Source: Botrytis cinerea B05.10 (taxonomy: Eukaryota; Ascomycota; Leotiomycetes; Helotiales; Sclerotiniaceae). Taken from it: a DNA stretch of 64,000 nt. The position numbers were made by a program, and so were the translations under genes. The stretch is from assembly GCF_000143535.2 (NCBI RefSeq), contig NC_037320.1, positions 682,001 through 746,000 of the forward strand, in the 5' to 3' direction. How positions within the stretch are numbered: position 1 is the stretch's first letter; every line of letters starts with the position of its first letter. The notes under the pieces are model-generated. The model had not been told where the DNA came from. It searched no databases and saw nothing but the letters and a program-made list of their open reading frames with translations. Below are positions 44,016 to 57,503 of the stretch, in pieces.

Positions 44016-47000
44016 AGGGGAGATGGGAAGAATTGAGAGGGTTGATTGTGTCGAGACTATGGTGGAAATCGGAACTTTGAATTCTGATATCAAGGTTGAT
44101 GAATCGAGTCAATTGCGGACATTTGACGTTCATTGTATAGATGAATTGTACGACATTGAATGACACTTGATCAATCACTCGCTACAGTGAGAGTACTTAA
44201 TTCTTCCTATTCAATAGAATCTACTCAATTGCAATCACGCATGACTCAACAAGGACTAAACTCATCCGAGTCATGCAAACCTATATTGAAACAAGAAAAG
44301 AAAATAGGCAATATAATTCTATAATCTAAAGATTAACGGCCTACATCGCACCCACATTATATCTCTTCAATACTCCAAAATCATAACCACTCTCTCTTTC
44401 GATTGTGAAATAACTTGAGATTCAATCTGGATGATAGAAGACTGGAACATCAGTAGGTACCAATGTGATATTTCTATATCTTGTCCCGCCGTTCCGGGAA
44501 ACGTGCATTCATTCGAGTGTCAGCAGCGACGAGGGTGAATGGTACAATATTGCAGGGAAGCAGAAAAGAATTGAGTAGATAGATACATTGGTGTGTAGAA
44601 TGTGCTTTGCACGCCATACGCATGTACATTTCAACATGAATTTGGAGTATTTTTGCTACTGTGACGTTAAAACTGAGCTTCATGTATATTCGTATTCAGA
44701 CTCTAAAGTTTGAGTATGCTACATGTAGGTTTGAATTTGGTTGTTAGGAGAATGTTTAATGCTTTGGTGGATGAGGATATTGATGCTCAGTGAATAATGA
44801 TAAACAGTATAGATGGAAGAAAGCTTAGGTGGTTGTAGTGATGGAGTTATATGGTGACATTTAATCTGTGCTTTATTCATGATGATCCATGATTGCCCGC
44901 AATGCCATTTGAGCATTGATACAATCATCCGTTGGCAAAATGACAACACAGTCTACCACCAATCTCTATCTGTTCCTAAATCTGACCGTTGAATCGTTTT
45001 CAAATTTTTCATCCTCGCAAATGACCTCGAGAAATCAATTCTCCCTTGCCCTCCAAACGTAAGGTTTCTGCCCATCCCTACACTCGCAAATCGCGCGTAC
45101 GCGAATGATCCAGGGGCTCATAACTTGGCATTTTAATGACACGCACGGGATAATGAATCAGTGCCTACGAGAAGAATTCGATAGTAAGGAGATTTACTGG
45201 TCCTAAGATGCCCTTGATATCCCATCTCCGACCGAATTTGTGCTGCTGACCGAACATTATATCAATGGCCCGGAAAATAGATGGGATGATAGGCTTTTGT
45301 GAATTCCAAGCAAGCCACGGTAAGCTCCGTATATAATGATACACCGTTCGTTATATTTCGACAACATGCGACACGGAAACATTAATGAGACACCGGTACC
45401 CACCCACGGTAAGAGAAAAATTACGACCGGATGTCCATAGAGAAGATCCTTCAACACCAAAATAATGGTCACTGGAAAACGCCTTATGTATCCATTTACC
45501 ATTCCGTCGGCATCAATTTATATATGTGTACCACTTGAACTCGTATCGCCATGCAAAGAAAGGAAAATTTTTGAGGAATTATCAAGGGCGAACAGGTAGC
45601 GTGGTTCCACAGCACTTGTCCGTCTAACATATACTTATGCCAAAAGGAAATGAAGTTGCGAAAAAAAGTGGGAAAGTGGAATGAAAAGGGTAGGCCGTTA
45701 TGCAACAATAGCATTGAAGCAGGTGCGAAGATTTCCAGGGCTACGGAACTGGGTCGCGGGTTCGTACTGCTGTATTACTGAATTGGAGAAGGTATCTGGT
45801 GCACAGAATATGCAGGTTGCCGCATCCATTCGTTCAGTCGGAGGAGGGATCAGAATAGTCACGGAAGTGCCTCCGTTTTTTCTTAGCCAAAATTGATGAC
45901 CTCTAACAATTATGAAATTGAGAATCAGAATCCAACTTGAATCCCGACAGTGAGAATACTTCTCCAGACGGGGAACATGAGTATGAATACCGCTACATGT
46001 TTATGATATTGGGCCCGCAGATGACAATCATCTGAAGATCTCACTTTATTGTGATAGGGATCATCCATCACAACTATCGGTAAGTGCTGAAGAATTATAA
46101 TCTGTCTGGGGAAAGAACAAACAACGTGTGACTGATTGGAATATGTATCAGCCCGAAGGATTTTCACAGCGTTCAAGCACTGGGCTCGTCATGTGAGACT
46201 ATTTTCATCTCCATTATTCAGGATAACAAGGATAGTAAGCAATCTTCAAGCCCCAAATGCATTCTTGTTTAATTTCGAAATATGGTCTGAATCACGATCA
46301 TCGGCCAAGAAGGCCGCCTTAAGCAATCCCTAGATGTGAATCATCAACTGCTTGTGGCTTGTGGACTAAGCGTGTACCTGGAAGTTTCTGAGGCTCTATC
46401 CACCTGGATCTAATGGGATTTTTGACCTGTCATTTTTGAACCTAGTATACCTTGCTTGCATCGACTTTGTGCAGAGAAGAACGGATTGTTTATTTATCCC
46501 ACGAACCGATGATGTATATTTGGAAACGCAACCTTGAAAAGCGTGAGCTGTATCGTAGGCAGCAGAATAGAAAGAGGATGATATCAGAATGGGAACGATG
46601 AGAAGGAAGAAGAACATGCACAAGATACGGACCGCTCTTTGGGAAGCAGAAGAAAAACTAGGATGTCTGGATTTCTTGGACTTTGTGCAACGTCGCTAAT
46701 GTAGGTCAGAGTTGCCGACAGGATGAGATTGCTAGCTCCATGACTTGGCTGTGGCTCCTCTTCTTCCTTTCGCTGGTATCTTCAGCATACAATGAAAGTA
46801 TCGTAATAGTCAATAATACGGTGATATCATGCAGGTAAGCAGTCCGAAGTAAAGATCATCGTGAATAGCTTGCTGATAAGTTGTAACATCCCTCGAGCAT
46901 GCCCATCAAAACCTAGAAGGTAAATCCCAATCCCGGGCGCTCACCGTAGTGGCCCTGTTGATCTTGTGTTAATCATGATCTTCCAGATCGTGCTCTAGTA

Positions 47001-47389
47001 ATCATCACAATTCATCGCGAAAATTGATTGATGTGCATGAAAGACCCATGGAGACTTCATGGGTCTGTATGTCCGGTCTTTTCGGTAGATGCTGTTCCAT
47101 TTTCTCTTCTCAGAATTGGGGAATGGAGATCAAAGTCTGGTGAACACAACATAATGCAGGTACGAGCATAATGAGCGACCTGCAGATACTGAAGGTAAAA
47201 TAATGAGGCCGAGCGACCGTATCAGTCAACAATAAACAAATCAGAGCATTTTGACGACAGCCATGAACGAAGCACGTTTGAATACAGTAATCAATCTCAC
47301 AAAAACTCACCTAGAAACCAAGGACAAACTTGGTATAGCCGTGCCGCTCGTGGTGATATTCACGACTCGGCTTCCAATCAGCTCGAGCG
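44016..47389. other. Gene-poor stretch, about 3.4 kb
   Basis: Small frames on both strands, none above about 95 residues, none with recognisable domains or convincing splice partners. Nothing else was recognised. Confidence 0.5.
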
Positions 47390-48569
47390 TTAATTTTTCC
47401 ATCCATCGGATCCTGCCCATTCCCTCCTACTAATATCAACTCCCGAATTTTCGGCGATGAACCAAAGGTACGCGCGATGATAGTCATCAGGATCTTCTGA
47501 TAGGTTGTATATCACCATACCTTTGCAGACACATCGGTACAGACGATATGTTCGCACACACTTATAATGGCGAGATGGAAAGGCGCAGGTAGCATTACCG
47601 TATGATAACCTACTCACCTGTTCCCTTGGGTACGAACGACTCTTGTACCTGCATGTCCCCCAACACAAGGTCCCCCAACTCCTTCCCCCCTTTCTCCCTG
47701 CATTTTTCCACTGCCAATAATGGCCCCCGACCTTCCACGTGGCCGCTCAGACTCCTTTGTGTGAAGGCTTTCGAGGCTTTTCCTGTGCCCTTTCCCAGCT
47801 TCATAATTAAGTTGATATGACTTCCTCGGCTTGTGTTTTGCATCTCGTACAATTTATGGAGAAGGACGTAAGTACATGGGATTAATCATTAGATGGACCC
47901 CACCAGCATTCTTATTACATCGCTTTGGCCTCCACGCTTAACTTTGGGGAGATTACAGATGATCAGACGCGCAACAGGATGATGATGAAGTTACAGAGTA
48001 GTTTAATCTCATTACCGACCATGGGGGAAATATTGATTTGCCATCGCCGTCGCCATCGGTTTTGATGTTAATGGGATTGCAGAAGAGAGTGTCGTAACCT
48101 GCTTGCAAGAGTAGGTCTAGAGCCTACGAAAGATACGTAGGGGTTAGAGCGTTTAGCATAATTTTGAAACAAGTTATGCTCCTCTGCGTTGGTTGTTTTT
48201 GGTCCCTTGGTCCCTTGGATTAAAATGTGTCTCAGAAAAGACTACGGATGAACGGAATTATCCTTTCTTCCTTTCCCCAGTTCAAGAAACCCCTGAACCA
48301 CGAGGTTTGGTCGGCGAACATACCTGTTGATTCAATCCTGGGTTTGCATTTTGTGGCCCAATTAGGCACCCTAAGAATATATCCTCCCAGCTTTCATCCA
48401 TATTCGAATCAGAGAATGAATCTACGAACCCATAGACAGCTGGGGACACCTCCGTCGCCCCATTGTGAGCCGTGTTCAAGAGGCCGCCTACGTAGAAATC
48501 TGCAACAATACCGAGAAGTTCCTTTTGTTTTCGCAATCCGTAATCCCCGCTGCCACGGTGATTCTCCAT
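47390..48569 (-). CDS. Tentative four-exon gene, unknown function
   Basis: No known family recognised. Four minus-strand open segments with good splice sites join in phase: 48569-48324, 48123-48016, 47798-47618 and 47520-47390 (666 nt, 221 residues). Donors are GTATGT, GTAATG and GTGAGT; acceptors are CGTAG, ATGAAG (or GAG at 47844-47846) and GCAAAG. The first exon reads ELLGIVADFYVGGLLNTAHNG, then FSDSNMDESWEDIFLGCL. The second codes ALDLLLQAGYDTLFCNPI. The third is Gly/Lys-rich, and the last ends with a Trp-rich segment (YLWFIAENSGVDISRREW). Composition is that of an ordinary soluble protein with no signal peptide or membrane segment. The start is uncertain: a TAG just upstream of ATG 48569 could itself be an intron acceptor, so more 5' exons are possible. 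Support is splice coherence only. Confidence 0.4.
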
Positions 48570-51500
48570 CACAATCTACGTCTTGCAGGGTTGACTGATA
48601 AATCGAATACCTCAAGATTGATTTACGACGAGGGATATGCGGGAATCAAGGATCAAGCATCATTAGAGACATTCAAGAACACGACCCTCGAAGAGGAACC
48701 TTTCAAAGCATTCTTGCCCAGCGGCAACACTCAACTTCAGATAAAACAGATGCAATGTTTTTTTGCAGTAGTACATTTGGAATACCAAACCTAGAGACCA
48801 CGGCAACTACGGATTAGATAGCGGACCGAAGTTCTACTTCTCTGCACCCCAGTCGTACATACACCAATTAAACTCGTTAAGGTATCGGGTGTCACAAGTT
48901 ACAACTCCTCGCAAAGTCGCTTCCCCCTCTTGGGGATTTCACTATTCCTTATTCAGGGACACGACCGTATGATGACCCTTGTACATTATTTTCATCTTCG
49001 CACATACTTGCATAACAAGCCCATCGCGCGCGCCAGCACGAGGTCAACTCCGAGCCAGTCCGACAGTCGAAAAAAATGATTGTGTGTGAAGCGTGATGAA
49101 AAGAGCCAGCGAGTAATGAACAAGAAAGGAGATTAAAGAACAAGCCTACGTGCGGCAGCAACGTTGATGTCCCAAGTCAGACTCGGACACCAACCAACTG
49201 TTATTTTGAAAGACAAGTACTCTTCCGTACCCGCCTCTGCACTGCAATGCGAAGAGAAAGCGTTATGCCTGCTTGAAATTGTCCGAAGGTTGATGGCATA
49301 CTAACACGCCGAGTTTGTCGTTTAAATGTCGGTCGCGACACAGAAAAGGCAAAGGGAAAGCGATTCTAAGAAAGAGAGACTAGAAGCGCCCATCACAGAA
49401 AGACAGCGTACGGAACCAACGCTAAGTAAATCAGTGTGGTAACAAAGGTCAAAGGTATATCTCCACGTTACGATCATGACAACTGACTTTGCTACCCCAT
49501 TTCCAAATCCGGCTTTTCTACGCGACTTTTGGGGTCCAGCTGAAGTACATATTTCTGGGAAAAGTGCGTGGTGTTAACACGATACCTCCAATCAAAATTT
49601 CCCAAATGCGTCCATTGTTCTGATGTAATATGTTTCTCATACGATAGCTGATTTTAATTCTTTTACATATAACATCTCGCATTGTTTTTTTAATCATGAG
49701 AATCATGAGGTAAGTGTAGACGTATATCCTAATTTCGGCTTCTCCCACATAGAAAGCCACATGACGATCACCTGGAAATCATAGAGGCTGGAACAACTGT
49801 AGTCTGTGGCCCCCTTAAAGGAAGACACAGGGCCTTTTTAGAGCTCCTGTGGACACCCTGCTACTTTGGCGCTGACGCTGGCACTGGACACTCGTGGCAT
49901 TCGAGGATGTTCAGAATAGTTCCCGTTGAAAATGCGGCGAAGGGGAAGCGCAAGATTTCTTAATTGCACATCTTATTAAGGGTAGAAGTATCCAAATTAA
50001 GTTCGCGATTTGCGTGCTCAGGGAGAGTTTTCTGGGAACACGTCCTATTGGTTGTGTCTTATCAGGGCAATGCAAAGGAAAATGTCTGCCGTGATTTTTG
50101 TCATCTTCTTTGGGCTCGGGTTATAGAAGAATATTTTGATTGCTCGTGCTTCTGTCCCGCGAAGGAGGGGGTTGGGTTCAATGTGGTGGTTCGCTGAGTA
50201 TCGCACTTCCCCGTACGAATTGGAATTGATACAACGGCTTTCATGTCCAGTTGTTAAAAAGCTTACAGGTAAACTACTGCACATACTAGTAGTTCTGACA
50301 AATCGCCTTTCAACAAACATATTTCAGCCAAAACTTGAACTATGATCCGTTAACAGCGTAGAATTTAAAGAGGAAGATTCTCAGAATGCTACGCCCAGAC
50401 AGCACACAATCTCCAGGTTATCCTGCGAGCCTGCACATTTCAGCAGTGTGGTAGACTTTTTTGTCTGTTGGCTTGCATATGCACAACCAAGCATAGTGGA
50501 GACTGAAAATAGCTCTTGTTGTGCAACCTTGTAACTTTTTATGCTATCTTCAAGGGTAATTATGACTGCTCCGTGATGGCAGTGCAAATCAAAAAGTTTC
50601 ATGCTGCTTTTATTTCTATGTGTTAAGCTCAGGAACCGTCTTTTAGCTACGGAAGCACCTTTGGCAGTGGTAAGCTGGCACCAATTTCTGGGGATCTTGG
50701 ATAGAAAGATTGGATGAACGAATACGATAGCTGACGGATGATGATCAGCACAATATTTTGACGGCATGATATCATATTCGCCAATTAATCAAGATCGGAT
50801 TCCCATCTCATCTCATCTCTTCGCCAGAGAGAAGAATAGATCTTCTAGTCATTGTCGCAACTGTACGTGGGGAAGAAATGGGGAAATAAAATTGAGTTGG
50901 GCTTTTAGTATTTCTAGGAAACCCTCATCTGATAATGACGGCCAATCATCAAGGGTACCTCTCAAGGCTTCACACATGCTTATTTTCCTTAGTACTTAAA
51001 TTCGGCTCTAGGAACTCGGCCTGCTCTCCGAGATGCTGGGTCAAGCTATTTCGAGCCTGTTGGACCAGGTTAAAAGCTCGAGTAGGAAATTGACTGACAA
51101 TTTTGGAAGTGGCAAAAGGTATGATCTGTTTTTTTAACCCCCCATTTGGTCGAGATTGGGCGAAAAAGGTCATCTGAATTGCTTCTTCTAGGTGCGAAGA
51201 GCTGTATCCTGAGAAATTAGAACGTGTGTTGATTGCGCTGCACTGTTACCCAGAACATGGGTGCTAAAAGAGGGTGGGTAAGCTTTGCTTGCTGTGCGAA
51301 TGATTGCTTACTATGGCCTAGTTGAGGATCATAAAAGACTAGTAAGGTAGGTGCTTAAGTGCTTCTAGAGCTAGGAACCTTGCTCGTACCTGAGTTGGTG
51401 TGATCCGCCCGGCTTTCTGCAGGTGCGAAGGAGAAGAAGCGAGTGGACTTAGCCACTAAGGAAGAGATCGCAGAGAACAAAAGGAACAACAAGTTCTGGT

Positions 51501-52577
51501 CACAATTCAAAATGATAATATCCAAGTAATAAATGCTGACGACGATATCACACAATTATGAAAATGGGACGGAGACCCTCATACGTGGATCATACGGTAG
51601 GATTAATTCTATGATTGATAAACTCGATCACTTCCGAGTCTGAAATCGACGTTACTTGTAGAAGCCCATACCCGAAGCTTAAATTCTGATTCTTTCCGGA
51701 ATACAGTACACTCGTTTACTTGAAAATCAACCCACTTTGTATCAGAGCGCAGCCGATATCATTAAAGGTGTCTGTTTCGCCTCGAATACAGTGCTCTCTT
51801 TCGCTCTCGGTCTCTCTATGGATCATATCTGATGTTATTTTTCACGCACGGTGCAGTTGGGGGTATCCGAACAACATGGATAAGCTATGGAAACTTTGGA
51901 AAGGGACAAAACTACGGTGGATAAGTATGGAATAGATTTGTTTTCACTGTCAAACAATCAATCTCATACCTATAGAAATGACGGAGGTAGAAGGTTTGAT
52001 ATGTGAAGTAAATACGAAACTTCAAAGTGAGCCCATTATCATCACAAAGGTCATTTATTCGGAATCCCCCCCAAGATCCAAGGAACGAATCAATATGGAT
52101 GAAGTTGATTCAGGGTAAAGTGAGGGTCAAGCAGTAGAATTACCAAGGAAGTCAACATGTAATGTAAAGTAAAGTAAAATAGAAACCAAATATTCCATAG
52201 GGAGATTGCCCTTATCCTACATAGGCAAATCATTAACCGAGGTGATGAAGGGGTCCATACCACGCGCTGAATCTCAGGCCCCCAAGGAACTTCATCCCAG
52301 GATTGGTGCAGAGTAGATATCGCAAGAGGATAAAAAGAAGGTGGGAGAGAATGTCCCGGGCAGTAAACCCTTGCCAAGCCACACCAGTGATTGTGGTCAT
52401 GTAGGTCAAGTCAAGGAGTTCCGGGTCAAGGTCAACAAAGTGATGCAAAACCAGCGAGGGATTGCAATTGTGCCCCTGTTGTTTTTCTCACGAAAAAAAG
52501 CACAGGCTTTTTGTAGGCCTGTAGGCTTGTAAGCTTCCTGTACCAACAAGATTATAGATCGCTCATCAAGACAAACT

Positions 52578-52589
52578 CCCCCCCCCCCC
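52578..52589 (+). repeat. Homopolymer C run
   Basis: Twelve consecutive C residues in the upstream region of the homeobox gene. Confidence 0.9.
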
Positions 52590-53044
52590 GTATGTACATA
52601 CAGATACACCACCGAACAACCACCCAAAAAGACGAGCAGTACCCAGTGAGCTTGCAGTGGTGAGCAACACATCCCATACCCACTCACACCACACCAGGAA
52701 ACCCACAATTTATTTACAATCCATACATCTGGGCTATAGTAGTACACTAGCAACCTAAAGCACCTACCTACCTACACATCCATACCCACCCTTCAATCCA
52801 TATCTTACTTTTACTACCACCTACTTCAGATCAACGACTACCACACCTCTCTTTCCTTCCTTGAATTGCGCGCGCTGGCCCTTCTTCCACCCTTACCACC
52901 CCTCACTCTTCCATTACACTCCACTTGCTTGTCTGCATTGTGATATATATATATATATATTCATTGTCTTTTCCGCAACTGTATAATATTATCCTATCCG
53001 TTGTGTCAGAGGAACAAAAGAGAGAAGTTCGATTAATTTTTGGC

Positions 53045-53137
53045 ATGAACGCCCAGGTACCAGTCAAATACAGCCACAGATCCGATCTGCAGCCAACTGC
53101 TAAAGTCACCTTAGTCACAATTCACCCACCCCGTTAG
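53045..53137 (+). promoter_or_regulatory. Possible upstream ORF (30 codons) in homeobox leader
   Basis: ATG 53045 opens a 30-codon frame ending at TAG 53135-53137 in the pyrimidine-rich region that is probably transcribed leader. Whether it lies within the transcript is unknown. Confidence 0.3.
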
Positions 53138-53624
53138 TTCTTCCCCCTTCACACACCAACTCCTCCAATCTGTTTTCATTTCGACCAACATTTTTCTTTC
53201 TCCTTCGTTCCAGTTGACTGACCATAACCATAATTACAGACAACTGACCACTTTCGTTCCTTGCATCAACTTTCTTGATTCACGATATCGAAATTCCGGA
53301 ATTCCTCGCCTGCCCACAAGTAGTAAACTTACGATACATTCTACCACACACCTATAATATATACGCGCCCTCATCATTCCATCACTGAAACCGAAATCGA
53401 AACGAGCGGCTGCGATACTCCTTCAATTATTTTCGACAATTTCCATCTTCCAATATATACTAATTTTACCGCTGTTTGAATCAATCCGGATTCCATTCAT
53501 TTGTCTGTAGAAGTGGCTTACTGTCGTTTCTCATCTCATCCCACCCACCGCATCATACATATACATATACACTTACTCAAGAGATCGTTGAACGACACAT
53601 CCAAATCGTACGGGTAGCACATAC

Positions 53625-53699
53625 ATGAATTTCGGTTTCTCGTCAACACTATTCGATTCCGACATCATTTCCGCATTTGCCTTTCGATTCAACCTGTGA
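53625..53699 (+). promoter_or_regulatory. Upstream ORF (24 codons) 68 nt before the homeobox start
   Basis: ATG 53625 opens MNFGFSSTLFDSDIISAF..., ending at TGA 53697-53699, shortly before the main ATG at 53768. It would lie in the leader under almost any transcription start and could limit translation of the main frame. Confidence 0.45.
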
Positions 53700-53767
53700 T
53701 CCCTCTTCTATTTTCCACAAAACTACGCTGTGGGGGTTCAACTTTCGAACCAACACTTAACTAAAAA

Positions 53768-55791
53768 ATGGACTACGTTCAACCCTATCAGCACTTTTCG
53801 CATCACCCTAATCATGACCAATTAATTTCTCAAATGACATCAGGCGGGGTTTACAACGACCATCAATACGGATATACCTTATCACAACATCAACCCAACA
53901 TGATGAATATGGCTAATGGACAAAAAACCAACGAGACGAAGCCTCGTCTAGGGAAGGATGAAGTCGACGTCTTGGAGTTTGAATTCAACAAGAACCCAAA
54001 GCCTACCACTCAAACCAAGCGTGGTTATGCGGATAGTATGGGTGTCGAGTTGTCAAGAATTAATGTAAGAACAACAATTGAAGTCAGCTCTGAAGTCTTG
54101 ATACTGATATGTAGTAGAACTGGTTCCAGAATCGTCGAGCCAAACGCAAGCAAGAGAAGAAAACCGAAGCATATGAGGCTGGTCAAGCGCGGGAAGCATT
54201 GGGATACTCGGTCTCCGCGCCTTCATCTCCGGAATTTCCTCAAAGCAATTACAATATCGACTATCCAATGGTACCCCAACAATCTTCTTCGATGTCATTT
54301 CCTACATCCGGTCCTCCACCAGCCACCGCACCTTATAATCCCCAATATCAAAACCCCACCACCGCGAGTCTCGAGTCTCTTCAACGTACCATGGCTGCTG
54401 CTCAAGCCGGCAATCCAAATGGAGAGTTTTCGGGTAACTTCAATGTACATCACAACGATCCTCTTCAGCTGGCAGGTATGCTAGGTATGGGAGAGACATC
54501 TGATCTTGATCGTGCTCAATTCCCAACTGCCAATGCCTTCAACTATGACGATTCATTCAATTTCCAGCCTACATTCAATCAAAATATCTTCGATGAACCA
54601 GAGCAACTAGAGCCATTTGGCACTGGCGAATCTGGTCATACACCAACAGCATTTAACACTTTCCCTGACGAAAGCAATGCGAGATCGCTCTCCACAGCTT
54701 CCGCTTCATCTCAACCTTTCACGGGTGTTGTTACATATAGACCAGCGAAAGTTCCATCTGTAGATGACACCACTGACGAAGCAACACATCAATTTTCATC
54801 TCCCCCACCCTCCTCGAGATCGTTCAAGTCTCCACGTCCTCCAACAGATCTATTCGCCAGGCGGAAGAAGGTTCAAGTTAAACCAGCCGCCTTGGGAACC
54901 GATACAATGAGAAGTAGACCAGCAATGGGACCACGGACTGTATCAAATGTAGATGGATTCCGTCGCCAAGTTGCCAGTCCTCTACCTTCACCAATGCGCA
55001 GGATTGTCTCAGCTGGAGGAAACGTTCTTACTGGACGTATTCAGAAGCCTGGAATAGAGTCTGCGCAGCGGTCACCTATAAATATACACGGATTCGAAAA
55101 TGCTGGTTCCTTCATGGAACAACATTACCACTTGATTCGCCAACCTAGCTTGACAGCCGGTTCATCTCTCACAAGTAGCTTGGCACCACCAACTCCTATG
55201 TCGCCTAGAGAGAGGCATATGACACTGAAAAGAGAGAATTCATCGTCTCACGAAGATGACTTAAATTTCATGTTCGATTTGCCTGGCGGCCATGATGGTC
55301 TTCCCACTTTGATAGACCCTAACCAGACCACCGACCAAACGCCTCCAGAGACACCCCAAGCCTCATTAGGACTCCAACAAACAAACATATCCGGATGGCC
55401 AAATAACACTGAGCACAACAATACAGAGCAGCACTGGAATTACGACATCCCAGATGACCCTCTCTACACACCCAGCCACGATCACTTCGCGACCGAGTTA
55501 TCAATGCCTCAGCCTTCATATGCTAGCCAACCAGTAACCCCTGCTTTTGGTAGTTTCAACCAAGGAGGTCTCCTTCTAGGCAACGGTCATGATTCTCCAC
55601 AGTTCAACAATAACGCCAGCCCTTTGTACACATTGTCGAATCATGGCGGGTCTGCTGAATACGCCTTTCCACATGATGCCCTCACACCATTCTCGAACAT
55701 TGGCTTGGTGGGCAGCTCTCCAACCATGACAACGAAGCAGAAACAATATCAATTCTCCAATGTCACTCCCGCTGACTATTCGGAGAAATAA
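53768..55791 (+). CDS. Homeodomain transcription factor (fungal HOX1/pah1-like)
   Basis: Nuclear DNA-binding regulator of hyphal growth or conidiation type. Exons 53768-54064 and 54118-55791 (53-nt intron, GTAAGA donor, TAGTAG acceptor) give 656 residues. The homeodomain spans about 57-114: KPRLGKDEVDVLEFEFNKNPKPTT, then helix 3 RINNWFQNRRAKRKQEKK, split by the intron exactly between Asn99 and Asn100 of the recognition helix. The invariant Trp101, Phe102, Asn104 and Arg106 are present. The region before it is Gln/His-rich. After it, a Ser/Pro/Asn-rich, probably disordered 540-residue tail carries a basic patch (FARRKKVQVKP). Only splicing at the second AG of TAGTAG keeps NWFQN without an extra residue. 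It resembles the BcHOX8/HOX1/pah1 group of ascomycetes; orthology is inferred. Confidence 0.92.
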
Positions 55792-57503
55792 AGAGTCAAG
55801 AAAAGTCCATTTCTGCAGTGGGGTTCTCGGGTTTGACGAATGAGAACCGCGTTCCTAGAATATTCAGCAGCGTGATTGTTTTCGGAGTTTTGATTTATTT
55901 GACATTGGCAGCCGTCCTTTATTGACGAAGCATTGATATCCCACAAATCGTAGACCAGTTCGATTTTAAAATAATAATTGGCATTGTATATTAGCAACAA
56001 TTACCCGCGGGTGTTGGCATCCAAGCGTTTCATTTTGTACCTCCACAGTTTTTTGTTTTTTGTTTTGAATTTTTCCATTTGCAATCGTTCTCACCTGGTT
56101 GGTGACACGATTCCACTCACTTAATTAATAATTTCTGGAGGACATGGGTATCGTGTCGTTTTTGTTAATGTTCATGATATATAGGGGGAGAGGCAGGAGA
56201 AGGAATGTGGATTCGAAGAGGCGGAGAGGAATGGAATGGGATGGGGAAATGAGGGAAGGATTAGGAAGGAAGATATACCCCCAAAAGCAGGCTACATTTT
56301 GGCAAAGTCTTTTCGATGAGTCTCAGCAGAGGATTTTCTTTTTCTCAGAGAAAAATTCATTGTTTTCTTCGTTTACTTGGTGTTGGGGATGTGATGGCGT
56401 TTCTGGGGAGGCAGCAATGGCGTCGACTACTGGGAAAGGGGGGATTGGATATGGATGGATGGATAGGCATGGACTGATTGATAGGGAAAGGGGTCTTTAC
56501 TTTCTGTCTGTCTGTCTGTTTGTCTTGTCTGCTCGTCTATGTGATGTTTGTATAGTGCTTCACTGAAATAGAAGACTCATTTACAACATACTGTTGACTG
56601 TATTGTATATTTGAATGTATGCGTGAGCCTTCAACTATTATCGAAGTTGTGATTTATTTGCGATCCTCATGCATTGTTTGGAGAGTGAAAAGATGAAAAG
56701 GTATCCATCGTATTATCCTTCCTGCTGTGTTCAAGGAAGTTGGCTTTATCTCTTCACATAAAGCTTTCCACTTGTTATCTGCGTCTCTCCCGGCCGGCTC
56801 ACCCCAATAACACTGATAACATGACATTCTCTAGATATCTCTGATTTGTATGTAAGATCCTCACTCCGGTATGGATTTCAGGAATGCACACCTACTTGTT
56901 GGACACGCGACGCAAAGTTGGGGATTAGACATCTAAACACCAAGTCCCATTGTCCCATTCAATTTTAAGTTTTGAGGCATCAACATTCCATAAAAAATCG
57001 AAGATCAAGGCTTTCAATGCCCACTTCGTTTTGAACATTCACCCTTCATTTTCCAGAAAGTCTTGAACGTTAAGATTCCGGTTTGCCGTTCAGCCTGAGA
57101 CATCAAGTTTCGATCTTCAACTCAATCTTCAACGTTGAACCCCTATTGCTCCACCCAACTTTGGGCGATCATTTTTGGATTACCGCTCTGAACATTCACA
57201 TTTTGGCATCTCAATGAACCCAATTCTATGCTACCTTTTGCGAACAAGCTAACATGATTCAGGATGTCTTTCATGCAGAACAAAACGGAGATTTGAAGAT
57301 TCGCGATGTTACTACCATAACCTCACCGCCACACGGGTAACGACTCACCGACGTCTATTGTTCTTCTTCTAGCGCCATCTTGGATCCCGCGTCTGTAGGG
57401 ATAAGATCTCAGATATGTTCCAGTATAATGATTTTGACATTAAACCTCTTTCTTCAACCCCTCCCAGCCATTCCAAGATTGCCCACCTTAACTCATGTAT
57501 AGT
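55792..57503. other. Convergent spacer between homeobox gene and PER1
   Basis: About 1.7 kb. A GTCT microsatellite lies at about 56503-56530. A plus-strand frame at 56144-56566 is G-rich low complexity and not believed. No gene is recognised. Confidence 0.5.

Larger units (their letters stand above)
48570..53767. other. Large spacer upstream of the homeobox gene, about 5.2 kb
   Basis: No protein family is recognised. Simple features: an AAGTA repeat near 52160, a C run at 52578-52589, a TA run at about 52943-52960, and CTAC repeats near 52765-52775. From about 52740 on, the plus strand is pyrimidine-rich with few G, which looks like promoter plus long 5' leader of the homeobox gene at 53768. 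Developmental regulators in filamentous fungi often have such long upstream regions. Confidence 0.5.

Noticed and set aside
48465..48794. 109-codon plus-strand frame near 48.6 kb
   Set aside because: Overlaps the first exon of the tentative minus-strand gene on the other strand and shows no splice partner. The minus strand forms a more coherent multi-exon model, though I cannot fully exclude it.
56144..56566. 140-codon plus-strand frame downstream of the homeobox gene
   Set aside because: Arg/Gly low complexity followed by Phe/Ser runs, lying in a 3' untranslated-type region with a GTCT microsatellite. Not protein-like.
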